DNA of 64,000 nucleotides, taken from NCBI RefSeq assembly GCF_026151205.1, contig NC_087078.1:1030175-1094174 (forward strand). The letters are read 5' to 3'. Made by a program: the position numbers and the translations under genes. The DNA is from Bolinopsis microptera (lineage: Eukaryota; Ctenophora; Tentaculata; Lobata; Bolinopsidae). The notes beneath the pieces were generated by a model that searched no databases, was not told the DNA's origin, and saw only the letters and a program-made list of their open reading frames with translations. Of the stretch, positions 32,171 through 45,400 are shown one piece after another (the stretch's first letter is position 1; the number at the start of each line of letters is the position of its first letter).

Positions 32171-33240
32171 TCTATAAAATATTGCACATTAAGAAGCACA
32201 TAATTATCATAATTAAGAAGCACCTAATTACTTTTGAAGTTGTTACCAAAACGTGATGAGTCTGGTTAGGAACTTATTATAAATAATCAATAACTATAAG
32301 TCTCTATTTAAGCTCTTAAAATACTAGTGAATTCTACATTAGGTTTCTTCAATCGAGAGCTTAACTCCTAGTAGATTGCTTGCTCTAAAGACTTTCACTC
32401 AGGTAGTGGCTAGTGCAAAATATGTATTGTTAATATTTCATGAAACTCTATTTAACAAAAAAGGGGTTTCATAAAAATTCAATAAATCTTTCAGTACACT
32501 CCAATGTAGTCTCATAATTTATCATCAAGATTAACACTTTTGTTTATTTAACACAATCTATTTCTGCTACGATTCCCAGAAGATAGATAGTTTGATTTGA
32601 CTGAAGTCTTGGCTAAGACAATACATTTAGATTCAATGTAACAAGACGTGACAGTGTAAACCAGTGACACTACATTGTAGTGACTACAATCCTCTTGTAA
32701 AGTAACGCTCGATTTTCGAAAACAGAAACGTTTTAGAGTTGCCATGCGCGGCGCACCAAAACTTTTATGCAAATATTTTTGTTTTTTGTGATTTAAAATG
32801 TAAAAAAGTTAGTATTCGTCCTAAATTGAACACTTTGTGTTTTAGTTTTAAAAGAACCAAATTTATTCAAACTACAGTCATAATTTGGAAGTCAATCTAC
32901 GAATACGATTTTGTTGAATATTTATTGTTTATAATGTATAAATAAGCGACACCATTGATTGACGATGTCAATCCGTCGAGATCGTTGCTCTGCGAAGCAA
33001 GAATGCTAGTTTGCGCGGCGCGTCGAAGCGGCGAAGTCCTCCAAGTTGCTCTAACCATAGCCCTCTCGCTTGCAGTAGCGCGCGACCGCCGAAGGCGGCA
33101 AAGACTTGTGAAACAAGCCCGTCACGCAGTACGCGTAGACACATGGCTATGTGAATCCTCCAAGCGACACCACCAAATTAAACTTTGCTACAAACATTAA
33201 AATTCATTACATGTCATTTGGAAATATATTATGTTATTCC
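32171..33240. other. 5' flank of the TMEM184C-like gene
   Basis: AT-rich. Around 32940-33180 a GC-richer patch includes GCGCGGCGCGTCGAAGCGGC and an 81-codon plus-strand ORF (32955-33200) of arginine-rich composition with no recognised relatives. No clear core promoter was identified. Confidence 0.35.
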
Positions 33241-33529
33241 TTTGACTTTTACCGGTTACCCAGTATTATAATGCCCTCAGGGACGTTATATGTGATAATG
33301 TGTCATGAGGGTGAAAAGTGATAACGCTAAATTTTTCTCAGGGAGCATTATCAAAACAGGTATAGGAACAGCGAGAGACCACTTTCATTTCTCGTAATAC
33401 ATTTCCGGCTCCACAGTTAATTAGTTTCAAAACAAATAACACTGGCGTTCTATATATTAGACACTATATTGTATCATGCGCACGTATCACATTACACCCC
33501 TTCCAATCGGACAGTCGGGCATTATAACT

Positions 33530-33623
33530 GATAATACTCTCTCACTCTATCAGGCCGCGCAAACCCCCTCACTACGTTCGGGTGTTATCATGCGCGGCCC
33601 TCAGAGTGAGAGAGCATTATTGC
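33530..33623. repeat. Imperfect ~90-bp hairpin
   Basis: CTCTCTCACTCT pairs with AGAGTGAGAGAG, and GGCCGCGCA with TGCGCGGCC, around a ~30-nt loop. Similar ATTATAATGCCCTCAGGG-like DNA at 33260-33350 suggests a MITE family. Confidence 0.6.
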
Positions 33624-33699
33624 GTTATATTAAGTATTTTACTGTCATAAATTAAATACAACTTGCCGATTATATATATATATTATTTTTTCAGAAATA

Positions 33700-33970
33700 A
33701 ATAAAATACATAATATTACTGAGCGGCGCTTAGCTTGTCATTCCGCCGAATCTTTATTGTTTATTTGGCGGAATTATTCTATCTATTTATGTTCGTTTAT
33801 TGTTTATGAACATAATAGCCTGAGGTCCCCAGGCCAGGTAATTTTGTACTGGGCCGCACATCGATTGTACATTTACAACCTACCTTACTGGGCCGCGCTC
33901 AGCCTGTCATTCCGCCAAATCTTTATGAACATAATAGCATGGGGTCCCCAGGTAAATCATCTACCTGACT
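33700..33970. repeat. Dispersed repeat related to 7080-7400
   Basis: Two internal copies of TGTCATTCCGCC(G/A)AATCTTTA and of TATGAACATAATAGC with GGGTCCCCAGG, spaced by about 170 bp. Related in inverted form to 7080-7400. Confidence 0.5.
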
Positions 33971-34274
33971 GATGACACCAGCAACCAGTCGTTCGCGTTT
34001 TAAATTTACTAATACCATGCCAACACTTGATAGAGTTTGTAAGAAGTTGTTGAATTAATTTAGTGGGTTTAGCATTAAAATCGAATGCATGATGCAAAGC
34101 TAGGATATATAGCGCGCGTCCGCGCGGATCAGATTACAGTGAAGTTAAGGTTGTCGATAGAAAACTTTATTCGTTAGTTTGCTATTCGCGCGCTACTGAG
34201 TTGGTTTTGTTCACGCAGTATGGCCTCTTCAAGTCGAGTGATGACCATTTACAATAAATTTACAGCTCTCTGTT

Positions 34275-34476
34275 CAGGCGACTACTTGAAGTGGAACCGG
34301 ATAACACGATGCCAGATGACGTCATGAACACCGTGACCACCTGCCAACTCAGGCCGTCAATTCAACCCAGCCCTCATCCCAGAAATGACATAAACCTGTC
34401 GAACCACCAAATAATACTACTTGGCAGACCACTTTATGACAGATCACTCAATCACAATATTAGATTCTACTTTTAA
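34275..34476 (+). CDS. Possible terminal exon, unidentified
   Basis: A CTCTCTGTTCAG acceptor at 34264-34275 opens a frame reading RLLEVEPDNTMPDDVMNTVT and on to a TAA at 34474-34476. It reads as protein-like. No partner exon was found, and a competing ATG frame at 34219 stops quickly. It could equally be chance or a transposon remnant. Confidence 0.25.
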
Positions 34477-36234
34477 TACCACACAGCTATAATCTCGTAG
34501 CATCTTGTAATACTTGTAATACTTGAGCGTATGACAAATTCAGTTGATAAGTTTGACGTCTCATTTACTAATAGAAACGATGTTTTATTGGAAATAAAAA
34601 CGTTGAATAATCACAAATATTCGGATTTTGGTTCATATAATAATTTATATGGGGCAGACGCTCGAAAAAACAGGTTTAGCTGACAACGAAGCATTCAGCT
34701 GACATTGTTAAAACATTGAGTACAAAAACCCACGCAAAAGCACCATAAAACTAAACCTCAGTTTTAGTGAATTAAGATTTCGGTTTGATGATATTTCGCA
34801 GATACCATTCCTTTCAAAGATAAAATGTTTTCCTTCCTAATATAAACTTGCTGTATGAATCATAAATTGTCATAAGGTTTCGGTTCACATCCCAATTATG
34901 TAGTCGCTATCAAAAATAATCAACCAAATAATTTAATAAATAGAGCATCGAATTTAATAATATCACACATCAAGATTGGTTCCTTTTCACAAATAATATG
35001 TACGAACATTTATACATAAAAAACAAGAAACAAAACGTATAAAACGGCCCATAAATACCATGTCCAATTGGTAGCGCAATCTGGCTAGTTTCAAAATAAA
35101 TTAATTCCCTACATCAAGTTATTATTAATTTAATTAATTAAAACTACACCGGATTATGCAAACATCGAAGGCAGCAACAGAACGAATTTTAGCTAAGCTT
35201 TTACTCAAGGAAGTATCCTTCAAAGTTTAAAATGTACATATTTCACCTAGGGTTCCGGATGATTCAATTAATTAACAAATAAACAATTAATTAACTAATC
35301 AATTAACTGATTAATTAATTGAACAATCAGATCATCAATTAACTAATAGATCAGCTGATTAACTAGGTCCAAGACTCTCGATCATGTGGACCCATTCCTT
35401 CATATCTTCTCTGAGTTAGCTTGTAAGTAATGTTCTCTGTTATCGTCAGTAGTGATAACGATCACGTGCTTCCCATACGACCTGGTTATTTGATTAATTA
35501 GTTAAATATTTATTTAATCAATTAATTGATTAAAAATATGATTACCAGTTTGATTAATCTTAAAAAGGTGTAAATGCTATAAATTCCTTTCTGTGCAGGA
35601 ATCACGATTCAATAGCCTCCATAAAACATAATATGTTGCACTGATAACAGATAATTCATTCGTGAGAAGCATATATAATACTCGGACAACCTAAATTACT
35701 TTTAGTCAAAGAGATCTTTTATCGGATACTAAGTACTCTTCTCGTGGGAGCCAACAATTTGTAAGCTTTTACTCTTTAATGGCTTCAGTAGAGGAAAAGT
35801 AATTGTTTAGAGCCGTGTCACGTGACAAGGTGCCGTTACTAAGTAACCGAGCAGGTCACGTGTGAATTACTTGATGTCACGTGACAGAAAGTGGTGGGAA
35901 AAACTTACTTTTTGCTGTCCATCTGAATATCAATAATAGAGTTTATCGGGATCAATGATTCAACCTGAGAGGTATTCGTAATTAATATTAAGTATTACAT
36001 ACTTGTCAATACTTAGTGACTAGTGACTAGTGAGGTATATGCTTTGTATGCTATCTAGTTATTTACGTTACGCACAATGCTTGTCCACACTTTGTGTGAA
36101 GATACCATGAAACTTCACAATATTCCCCCACCCCTCCCCTATTTGTCAACTTGAGCACTTCACTATGTAAAATTTAAAACTTTCCTCAAAACAAGTGCCT
36201 TTATGTAGTTTTAACAGTTCTATACTATACATTT
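34477..36234. other. AT-rich intergenic DNA
   Basis: Holds TTAATTAA-rich runs at about 35120-35560 and three CACGTG sites at about 35817-35885 (each within TCACGTGA or TCACGTGT). I see no gene. Confidence 0.4.
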
Positions 36235-36399
36235 ATCACATGCCTTCTCATGCGATATCAAAACTTTCGCCCACGAGGCTTGCCGAGTTAGCGAAAGTTT
36301 CGATATTTCCCGAGGCTTGCCGAGGGTTATATCGACATTTTCAATCACGAGGCTTGCCGAGTTTTGAAAATGTTGATATCGCATGAGAAGGCATGTGAT
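36235..36399. repeat. Three-leaf cloverleaf inverted repeat
   Basis: A perfect 27-bp outer stem (36235-36261 with 36373-36399; ATGCCTTCTCATGCGATATC core) encloses three consecutive hairpins: 36262-36299 (AACTTTCGC/GCGAAAGTT), 36301-36335 (CGATAT and CCC against GGG and ATATCG) and 36336-36372 (ACATTTTCAA/TTGAAAATGT). Each loop carries the same CGAGGCTTGCCGAG, itself able to pair GGC-TT-GCC. Non-coding; probably a mobile element or a protein-binding structure. Confidence 0.85.
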
Positions 36400-36407
36400 T
36401 AATGTTT

Positions 36408-38400
36408 TATCACACTTTCTTTGGAGTCAAATTTGGCCGGGAAAGCAGAATTTGATCAAACGTTAGTTATAAATCTCACCAAAGCAAACTAGACATGTCG
36501 AACTTATTTATGTTTATAATGTCCAAGCTATATATAGCTCTCGATGAGTTAGTATTTCAGATATCGAAGATACAATACGTACAATTAAGATCTCACGTGC
36601 TCATCACATTTATGACACAGTGAATGCTGTATGCCGCGCCCAATTTGCTTTATACAGATAAGTGATACGTAGTGCATTGAATATTAATATATTTATCGAG
36701 CATGGGACTTGTACTTATTGGCGTCTAAAATATTCCGCCACGAGCGCGTTTGATACGTAATTATTATATCCTGCAAATCAATCGATGTTTGGTGATTCTA
36801 ATACTTTATTTCTATTAGATATTTTTGGAGTCATTAAAACTGTATATGTATGATGTATAGAACATCCGTTTAAGCGTTGATTATACATCACAGTCCTTAT
36901 CGTATAATCTGTATCTGCGATAAGGTGAAAGAATTTCCTAGTTCTTGTATTTGAATAGAGCTGTGGGCTATTTATCAGTCCACATTATACACTACACACC
37001 CTAATTTACATGTACAATATCATCGTCCGTATTGATTCTTGATTGTCTGTTATTTCAGAATGATTTAATCAATGCAACTTGTAATCGTTGACTTAGAATT
37101 TTATCGAGTATAGTAGCTACTTAGTTCTTAGTCAGTATTCATCTTTACTTGCCATTATTTGCCATTATCTGCTTCGCTAGAAATCATCTGAACTGGAAAT
37201 TATCAGAACAGTTGCAATAATTAAATGTATCTCTTCAACATTTTAGAACGCAGTACTCCACCAGCCTATAACCACCCTGGTCATGGCCAGGTAGTTCACC
37301 CGTACTGTTACCAATATTGAATTGGTCTAAAGAATGGCAGCACATTAATCATCGGACCTGTTTGCCCTAGTGCCCAGACTGATTTATAACCAGATTAGCT
37401 GATTAAGTTACGTCATTCGTCCCTTGATATATTTAGATAGATAATATATTTTATAGGATGTTTTTATTGCACTTATTTGCACTAACTAAAATTTAAACTG
37501 GTCCTGGGATAGAATTTTCGCTCTTTACTGTACAGAATCTATAAATCTCTTTATCAGTCTGTTTATAGATCAGCCACGAATTTCGCAAGCTAATCTAGGC
37601 GAAACCGGTTTGGAAAAGCCAAGTATAATTTCTGCACAATTTCTATATGGAATATGGCTCAAAGAAGGGATCAGAGGGGGTTAAAATTGAGGTCTGAAAT
37701 GGCTGAAATCTGGCTTTGTTTTGTGTGTTTTCTTCGTTCGAATTAATCAAACATCGTTTAATGTTTACTGTTTTTTGTAAGGGTGACTGTACTCTGTAGT
37801 TTGTTCTGACACTTCCTTTTTAATTTCAAGTAAGCGATTAAGGAAATTAATTATCCTGATTGATTGTATCGCTGACAAGTACCAAAACTTTGTGCAACTT
37901 TCAAGTCTGCTTGTAAACTTTGATCTCGTTTTCAGTAACCTTAAGTCATTTAAAGCTCGTACAAGCCAGGGAGTTTTTACTTAGTTTCATCATCCGAAGC
38001 CTAATTAGACTTTGAACTATGAAGTGCAGTAAAAAAGGAACAGCTTGAAAAAGTTTTACAACAAAAAATTTTATTTCGCTTGACACATCTCAAACGCAAG
38101 GAAATATTTTTAAAACTAATTATAAATACAAATTTTTCCTAATGGTGGAAAGTTTATCTGATCATTGCATTTACGGTCATAGACTACTTCAGGTTGTTGA
38201 TTTAAATCTTTATTTAAATCAGTACCTCACAGTAGTATAACAGTTGTTGAGAGTGGGCTCCTTGTTCCTATGGGAATATCGGGCTCTCTCAGAGCAACTG
38301 ATTGATATTTCATGCCCCCGGGTGAGAGCCAGTGCTCCCCATCGGGGCATGTAATATCAATTCTGCTTTCCTGCCAAATTTGGCTCGAAAGTGTGATAAT
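36408..38400. repeat. Region bounded by an inverted ~45-bp repeat
   Basis: TATCACACTTTCTTTGGAGT with CAAATTTGGCCGGGAAAGCA at 36409-36452 recurs inverted at 38356-38398 (TTTCCTGCCAAATTTGGCTC, GAAAGTGTGATAATA). Another stem near the right end pairs GATATTTCATGCCCC with GGGGCATGTAATATC (38300-38360). The DNA between is mostly unrecognised and without a transposase ORF. Confidence 0.5.
37247..37320 (+). CDS. Possible small terminal exon, unidentified
   Basis: After CTTCAACATTTTAG the frame reads RSTPPAYNHPGHGQVVHPYC, then YQY and TGA. An internal CCAG|GTAG could also act as a donor. No other exon of such a gene is visible. Confidence 0.2.
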
Positions 38401-38521
38401 ATATTATATAGCACGAGGTTGCAGTGTATCCTGTAAACAAACATAAATATTAGTGGAGATCAACACTCTCTCTCTCTCTCCCACAACTCTCTCAATAGTA
38501 ATATTGTTAATAAAACCACTG

Positions 38522-38795
38522 ACATGGTGTGTGTCCGACATGGTGTGTGTCCGACATGGTGTGTGTCCGACATGGTATGTGTCCGACATGGTATGTGTCC
38601 GACATGGTATGTGTCCGACATGGTATGTGTCCGACATGGAGTGTGTCCAACATGGTATGTGTCCGACATGGTATGTGTCCGACATGGTATGTGTCCGACA
38701 TGGTATGTGTCCGACATGGAGTGTGTCCGACATGGTATGTATCCGATATGGCATGTGTCCGACATGGAGTGTGTCCGACATGGTGTATGCCCGCC
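38522..38795. repeat. 16-bp CATGGTATGTGTCCGA array
   Basis: About 17 copies with GTGTGT/GTATGT/GAGTGT variants. The ORFs through it on both strands (MCPTWYVSDMVCVRHG type) exist because 48 nt of the repeat has no stop codons. Confidence 0.95.
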
Positions 38796-39163
38796 GCCTG
38801 ACAGGGTGTGCGTCTTTTTACCTGCCCTTGTAGGTACCCCCCTTGACAGGTTTCTTCTTTACAAAGGTACCGACTTATGTAAGGTAACTTTACAAATGTG
38901 GCTTCAGAAATGTGGCTTCTTTCAGCTGGACTACTACTTTACTTTCTGCTTCAGTGCTCAATAGTTTAACACCCAAACCCAGTCTCAGCTACTTTATTAA
39001 ATCTCCTAACAACTTATCTAACAACGGGTTGGTGATTGTTACCTTCAAATCTTATGAAAAGAAAACTACTCGTTTGAAAATGGGCAGTGCATTGAAAGCC
39101 ACAGAAAGGTTACCAAAACGTTTAAAAACCAAACACGATGTGTAGTAAGTAATTAGTACTTAC

Positions 39164-41914
39164 AGTCTCGACTTTGTAGATAGACAGGTTATTGTTGTCC
39201 AGGACTGCCAGCCGACGTTTCCAGGGTCGGATACTCTTTCTTCTGGAGATGCTCTGAGAACTCCGGTTTAGGAAGCCGTACTTGTGAGCCGCATTTCCGG
39301 AGGCTTCTGAAATGCTGGCAAGCGGGGAGGCGGATTGGCAACGGGAGGGAGGACCTGGGTGGGAAAGAGGGGTTATCACACTTCAAACAGGAAACGCTTA
39401 CTAACAATGCCAATAATTATCAGATAACTGTTAAAATAATTAGATAACTGTTAAAATGGACTTTACAAATTTTAAGCTCTGTTGTTGTTGTTTGTAGTCA
39501 TGTTGTCTTTTTAAATAATATTGACATTTTACTAATCAGCTGGTCCGGGGGGGGGGGGGGCCAATGGCATAAAATGGCATAAAATGGCATAAAATGGAGA
39601 CTTTTTCTATGGAGAAAATGGAAAAACCCATGAGTAATTCTCCATTTTCTCCATTTTATGCCATGAATTTTTTCTTCGAAATTTCATCTTTAACACCATT
39701 TAACACCTAAATTGGACATCCTAACATGTTTATTTACGCTTACTAGGGGCGTAACAAGCTTATGAAAGCTCCTAGTAGGGTACTAGATGCTTATACTAGG
39801 TTAGTAGAGGCACACTTCAAGCAAACTCATAATTACTCAAGCCTAGTGTAAAGTCATTTCTACAGGCTACAGCAGGAGTGAGTAATAGGGGAGAGTAATA
39901 GGCACTGAGAAGTGAGACCTACATCCTCGAAAGTCGAAACAAGCTCGCACTGCAAAGGGGAGGCCTGCCTTCCGAGATCGCATTACCAGGGGGAAGCCTC
40001 GAGTCCAAATTTGTGTATCGAGGGGTAGGTGCAGACTTAAACCGAAAAACCAAAAAAATATTTTCGGCTAATAATGAAGAAGGTAGCATGAAACGTGGAG
40101 AAAAGTGGTTTTTAGAAAAACTTTGAAAAATTTTGACTTAGAAAATTTTCGGCCCGAGTCATTCTCGATACGTACCTCTCGTATCGAGAGCTCCCGATTC
40201 CGAGCTCGTGTTGCAAAGGGGAGGCCTGCCTTCCGAGATCGCATTACCAGGGGGAAGCCTCGAGTCCAAAATTGTGTACCGAGGGGTAATTTTCTAAGTC
40301 AAAATTTTTCAAAGTTTTTCTGAAAATACTTTTCTCCACGTTTCATGCTACCCTGTTCATTATTTGTCGAAAATATTTTTTCGGTTTTTCGAAGTCCACA
40401 CCTTCCCCTCGATACACAATTTTGGACTCGAGGTAATGCGATCTCGGAAGGCAGGCCTCCCCTTTGCAACACGAGCTCGGAATCCGGAGCTCTCGATACG
40501 GGAGGTACGTATCGAAAATGACTCGGACCGAAAATTTTCTAAGTCAACATTTTTCAAAGTTTTTCTGAAAACCACTTTTCTCCATGTTTCATGATACTCT
40601 GTTCATTATTGGCCGAAAATATCTTTTTTTTTTTTTTAAATTTTTCTCGAAATTCTAAATTTTTCAGGTTTTCAATGGCATAAAATGGCATAAAATGGCA
40701 TAAAATGGAGACTTTTTCTATGGAGAAAATGGAAAAACCCATGAGTAATTCTCCATTTTCTCCATTTATGCCATTGGCCCCCCCCCCCCCCGCTGGTCCA
40801 ACCAATTTTACGGCTACAATCCTCTAGGGTGAGACATGAGGTTGTTGTTATCAATATTGTACTGAACACTGGACTGAATGAAACATAGAACATACAGTGA
40901 ACATGTTAATCTAAACATTGTACATCAACAAGCTGTACAAACATGTTCTAAACTAATACACTGCGTCTTACTCGAGAATCCTTGAGTAACCATTGAATCA
41001 AATAAAGCAGTGTTATAAATGTGTAAAAACCAGTGCCTTTCAACTTTTCAACATACTCTTAACAAACTACACTTCATACATTCGGACAATCATCCGTTAG
41101 CAATGTAATCAATACATCAGAGCTATCCGCTACCATGGTAACCAATAACTGTGAGATTCAACCGACCTTTGTGGAGGTATTTCTTTAGTTTATCAAAAGT
41201 AACATCCTTGTGGGAGAGGGAGGTACTGAGGTTGAAGTTCTGAGCTTGGAGGGACCTGTTTAGAGATTGTAGTCTGGATAGTTGTTCTGAGAGGTCGTCT
41301 ATCTTGGAATCTAAACCTGGACAATAAACACGTTAAACATTTTAAATGCTTGTTATTTCAAATTTGATCTAATCATTGGATGATATCCAGATTTCAACAC
41401 AGTGTTGCTGTGACTGGTTTACAATTACGACTTGTCTCAAATTAGGATAATGGATAATCTAGATTTCAAATAGGCAGGCTGGAAGAAAACAGTCTAGCCT
41501 AATTTAATTGCCATTCCAAATATCACATAATATCAGTCTGTGTGTCACACAGCGTTATAATATGTAGACTTTATTATTAGAAACCACTGTATTAGTAACT
41601 ACTGTTATATCAGGGGGGCTAACCTGAAATGGAGGAGACGAGATCGTCGTTCTCACTCTGCAACTGCTCAATCTGAGGGAGATAATACGTCAGTTCTCAG
41701 ACTTTCACAGACTCTCACAGACTCTCACAGACTCTCACAGTTTTCAGAATCTCACAGACTCTTACAGTTCGCAAGTTTGCAAACTCTCACAGACTGGAGA
41801 ATTACCAACCAAACCACAGATCATATACACACACTAAGATTACTGGTTTCAAGTAACGGAGAGTAATCAAATCTAGCAGACAGACGACCAGGAATGTGGT
41901 TGGTTGGGGGGGGT

Positions 41915-41947
<33 letters not shown>

Positions 41948-42422
41948 TGGTTTAGAGAACGGTGTAATCACACACTGCTCGGAAAACATTATCGTCTTGA
42001 AGTTGAGCTTAGAGAACAGCCTTTAAATTACACTATGCAGTAGGATTGCTAAGTAATAGCTCTAGAATGAAACACAAAATAAAAGAGAAAGTGAAAGTGA
42101 AACCTCCTCGTTCTTGTCCAGCATCTGAGTCCTGAGAACAGCCAGATCACTAACAGCCTCTTCCGCACAAACATCCCTCACTATCTGCCTCAATGTTACA
42201 CTCTCTGTCTTTACTGGTATCTTTTGTGAACGTTTAGCAAACAGTCTCGCGCTACTCTTTGTTTTCTTTAGTCTGGAGAAGAAAACAGTTTGATTATTAT
42301 TATTAATGTAATAATAATAGAAGTATGGTTACATTACCATAGCAGATATTATTATTTAAAACAATCTACGCATTCCTGTTCAGACAATTTATAGACCTAA
42401 TCAAAGAAAGTGAAAGTGAAAG

Positions 42423-42467
<45 letters not shown>

Positions 42468-45400
42468 AGCAAGTATTGTTCAGTCTGAACAGGAGAATTG
42501 TAATGACATGTATAACAGTGAGAATACTGCGGTATATTGTTATCATGTCCTATAATTAACCTCTTATTATTACTAGGCTGCACATTCATTAGATCAACAT
42601 AAACTTTCTATTAAATTAAATTTGGATTTGTCTTATAATGTTTTTATACTTAAGAATTCGAGCCCTTTTGAAAGCAGATGAGAATTTATTGAATCCGAAA
42701 TCGAGAACTTTAAAGCGTTATTGTTATATTAATTCATTTAATTCTTTTGAATTTGATCTTGGTCCTTGAGCTTCTCCAACTAGTTGTGATCTTTCAAAAC
42801 CCCACACGCGAGTGCTTAGCAACACGCATAGCAACACGCTTAGCAACACGCTTAGCAACACGCTTAGCAACACGCTTAGCAACACGCTTAGCAACACTCC
42901 ACACGTCCTCTCGTGAGAACGATGTTAATTTTGAGCAGTGTTTATTGTGCCCTTTCTTCCACATATTTCCTTTAATTGTATAACCCTATTGTAGTTGATT
43001 TAATCTGATCTTTGCAAGAGCATTCATTGTCTGGTTGTGGGAACTACCAATAAGTGTGGTGAATATTGCCATTATAGTGATGGTTAGATTACAATACTAT
43101 GATGATAGTACCTTATTTAGCTACTATAATATTATATCAACATGTTTTAGATGTTGATGTAAATAGATTAAGTGAAATAATTCCACCCTTTTCTGGCTTG
43201 TTTACTCTTATTAAGGCAGATATTTGATGAACAGTGTATTTAGATGGATGCGCAGTGTAAAAACCAGATATTGACCAGAGCTGCTGACAGACAATAGAGT
43301 TAGACAACCTGACTGAAATAATCTTACGGAAAACATTTAATGCTTGCAGTTTATGGTTGATAAATTAAGGTTATTAATTTCCAGATGATATTTATTTAGA
43401 GTCACACCGGTAAACGAGTTAATAACGGTAAATGTAAAGTGTTAACAGTAAATCAGCGAAAACTAATCTAAACATTGTTATCTTATCAACATTACACCGT
43501 TATGTGTGTGAAGATAAAGTGATGTATACTTATAGTGATTAGTGGTTGGTATTACAGTGATAAGACTAGACTTCCTAGAGTTATATTTTAATACATGATA
43601 CGAGCCAGATAGTCCACCAAGTCCACCAAGTCCATTGACCGTCTCCAATATAAAGACTGTATTTTCATTATATAATAACCGCGCTGTCTTTATTGACTAT
43701 GTACAAGAGCTACAACTAAAAAACACGTACTGAGAATTTATTGCCACAAAAAGAAGAAGAATGTAGACTGGAAAGTAGACTGGAATGTGGTCTGGAATGT
43801 GGTCTGAAGGGGAAGCCAAGTAAGAAAATAGAGGATCAAGCTAGAGATTAGAAGAGACATATTACCGACAATATCTGTTCACAAGCTCTCACATAGGAGC
43901 TCTATAACAGGAGCTCTATTAGACATTTAGACCGTGGATACAAGTGTCGACAAGGAATCTCTGAAAGATAACGACTCAAAGTACTTAAAGGGGAAGTTGG
44001 TAAATGCTATGCCCTGTTGACGTATCGGCTCCATTACGGAGCTCACTGATTGGCTCTTTAGTCTTTACTTGCCGCCAAAACAAAAACCAGCTTTCTCACT
44101 GTTTCTAAAAGTTTCTACGGAATATTTGGGCTTTACAGCGTACTGAAAGCAAGTAAAAAAGCGCCTGAATTTACAATGAATTAAAGTCTATAAAATAGTA
44201 GTAATAGACCTGCTCAACTTATGATAGTGTGATAATTAAACTATATTAAACAATATTAAACAATATTCAGCATACTTAAAGTTATATTCAAAGTAATAAG
44301 TAGGCAAACTTAGTATACACCCTAACTTAGAACTATTTATAAAAGCAAAATTATATAACAAGACACTTAGCTGTAGGCTGGTGATATCTTGTTATGTACA
44401 ACTTCTAATAAAGTGATAATTTATTGTGCAGATGTCGTGACTCTTTGTAGTGCATCGATACTTGCTTTCTTGGAATACTAGTTTCCCAGCTCATTATTTC
44501 ATATTTGTTTTACATTTTTGTCAACTTTTTATGTAGTATCTATTCGAATCTATTCGAATTCGATTAATTTAAACACTTCTTTTATTCGCCACGGTCATTT
44601 GCAGATGTTTTGTTGATATTTTGTTGATGATGTTTTATAGTGATGATGTCCTGTATTATAGTAATATATACTGTATTATAGTGGGGATGTCCTGTATTAT
44701 AGTAATATATACGACTTAAAGAAAAACGATCTGTTCTATTTTACGTATTACTTTTTAGTATAAATTTGGTTTCCACAAGATTCTGTGACCAGAAATAAAC
44801 GAGGAAAACTCCTCTTTCCGGAATAATATTACTCGCGCTGTCTTTAAGTACATTTAAACTACATACATTGATGGTCGATGTAGGTGATCACTGACGAGTG
44901 ATTGCTAGGGGGTCTTGGCACATTAAACCGGTACAGGTATTAAACCCCCGAAACCGGTGTGCCAAGTCATCTGCTGATGATGTTCACATAACATTATTTC
45001 CTCTCTCCTTTATTCCTTCCGTCTTTTCTTAAACTTACAGTTCAGTTACTTTATTTCACCAGGTCTACCTAAGGATCAATTATTCTTTGGTGGGGTTTCA
45101 CTTCTGGTATTGGCTTCATTCCCGTTCCTTTTCCTTATTCTTTATACTTATTTTTTATATAGTTTAATGAGATTGATTAACCTGAAGGCGTTGTTTAAAA
45201 CATATTATATAATATATTGATTAAGTTTTTTTTAAATAAATAAGTTATTGAGGTTCTTATTAACAATACCCATGGACAATTTAAAATCTTAAATTTAGTT
45301 TTCTCATAACATTTAAACATAATGAAAGATACAAACTATCAAAGTGACAGAAGTAAGATGACACGCTGCTGTGATATTATGTTAATATAGAATTGTAAGA

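Noticed and set aside
38404-38440. Minus-strand acceptor TTTACAG|GATACAC as a further exon of the coiled-coil/PH gene
   Set aside because: The following frames are short or run into a hairpin repeat, with no PH-like continuation.
38404-38964. MCPTW / MSDT repeat ORFs on both strands
   Set aside because: Produced by the 16-bp array; the frames mirror one another.
40105-40575. Matching ~70-codon ORFs on opposite strands
   Set aside because: They are the two arms of an inverted repeat inside a transposon.
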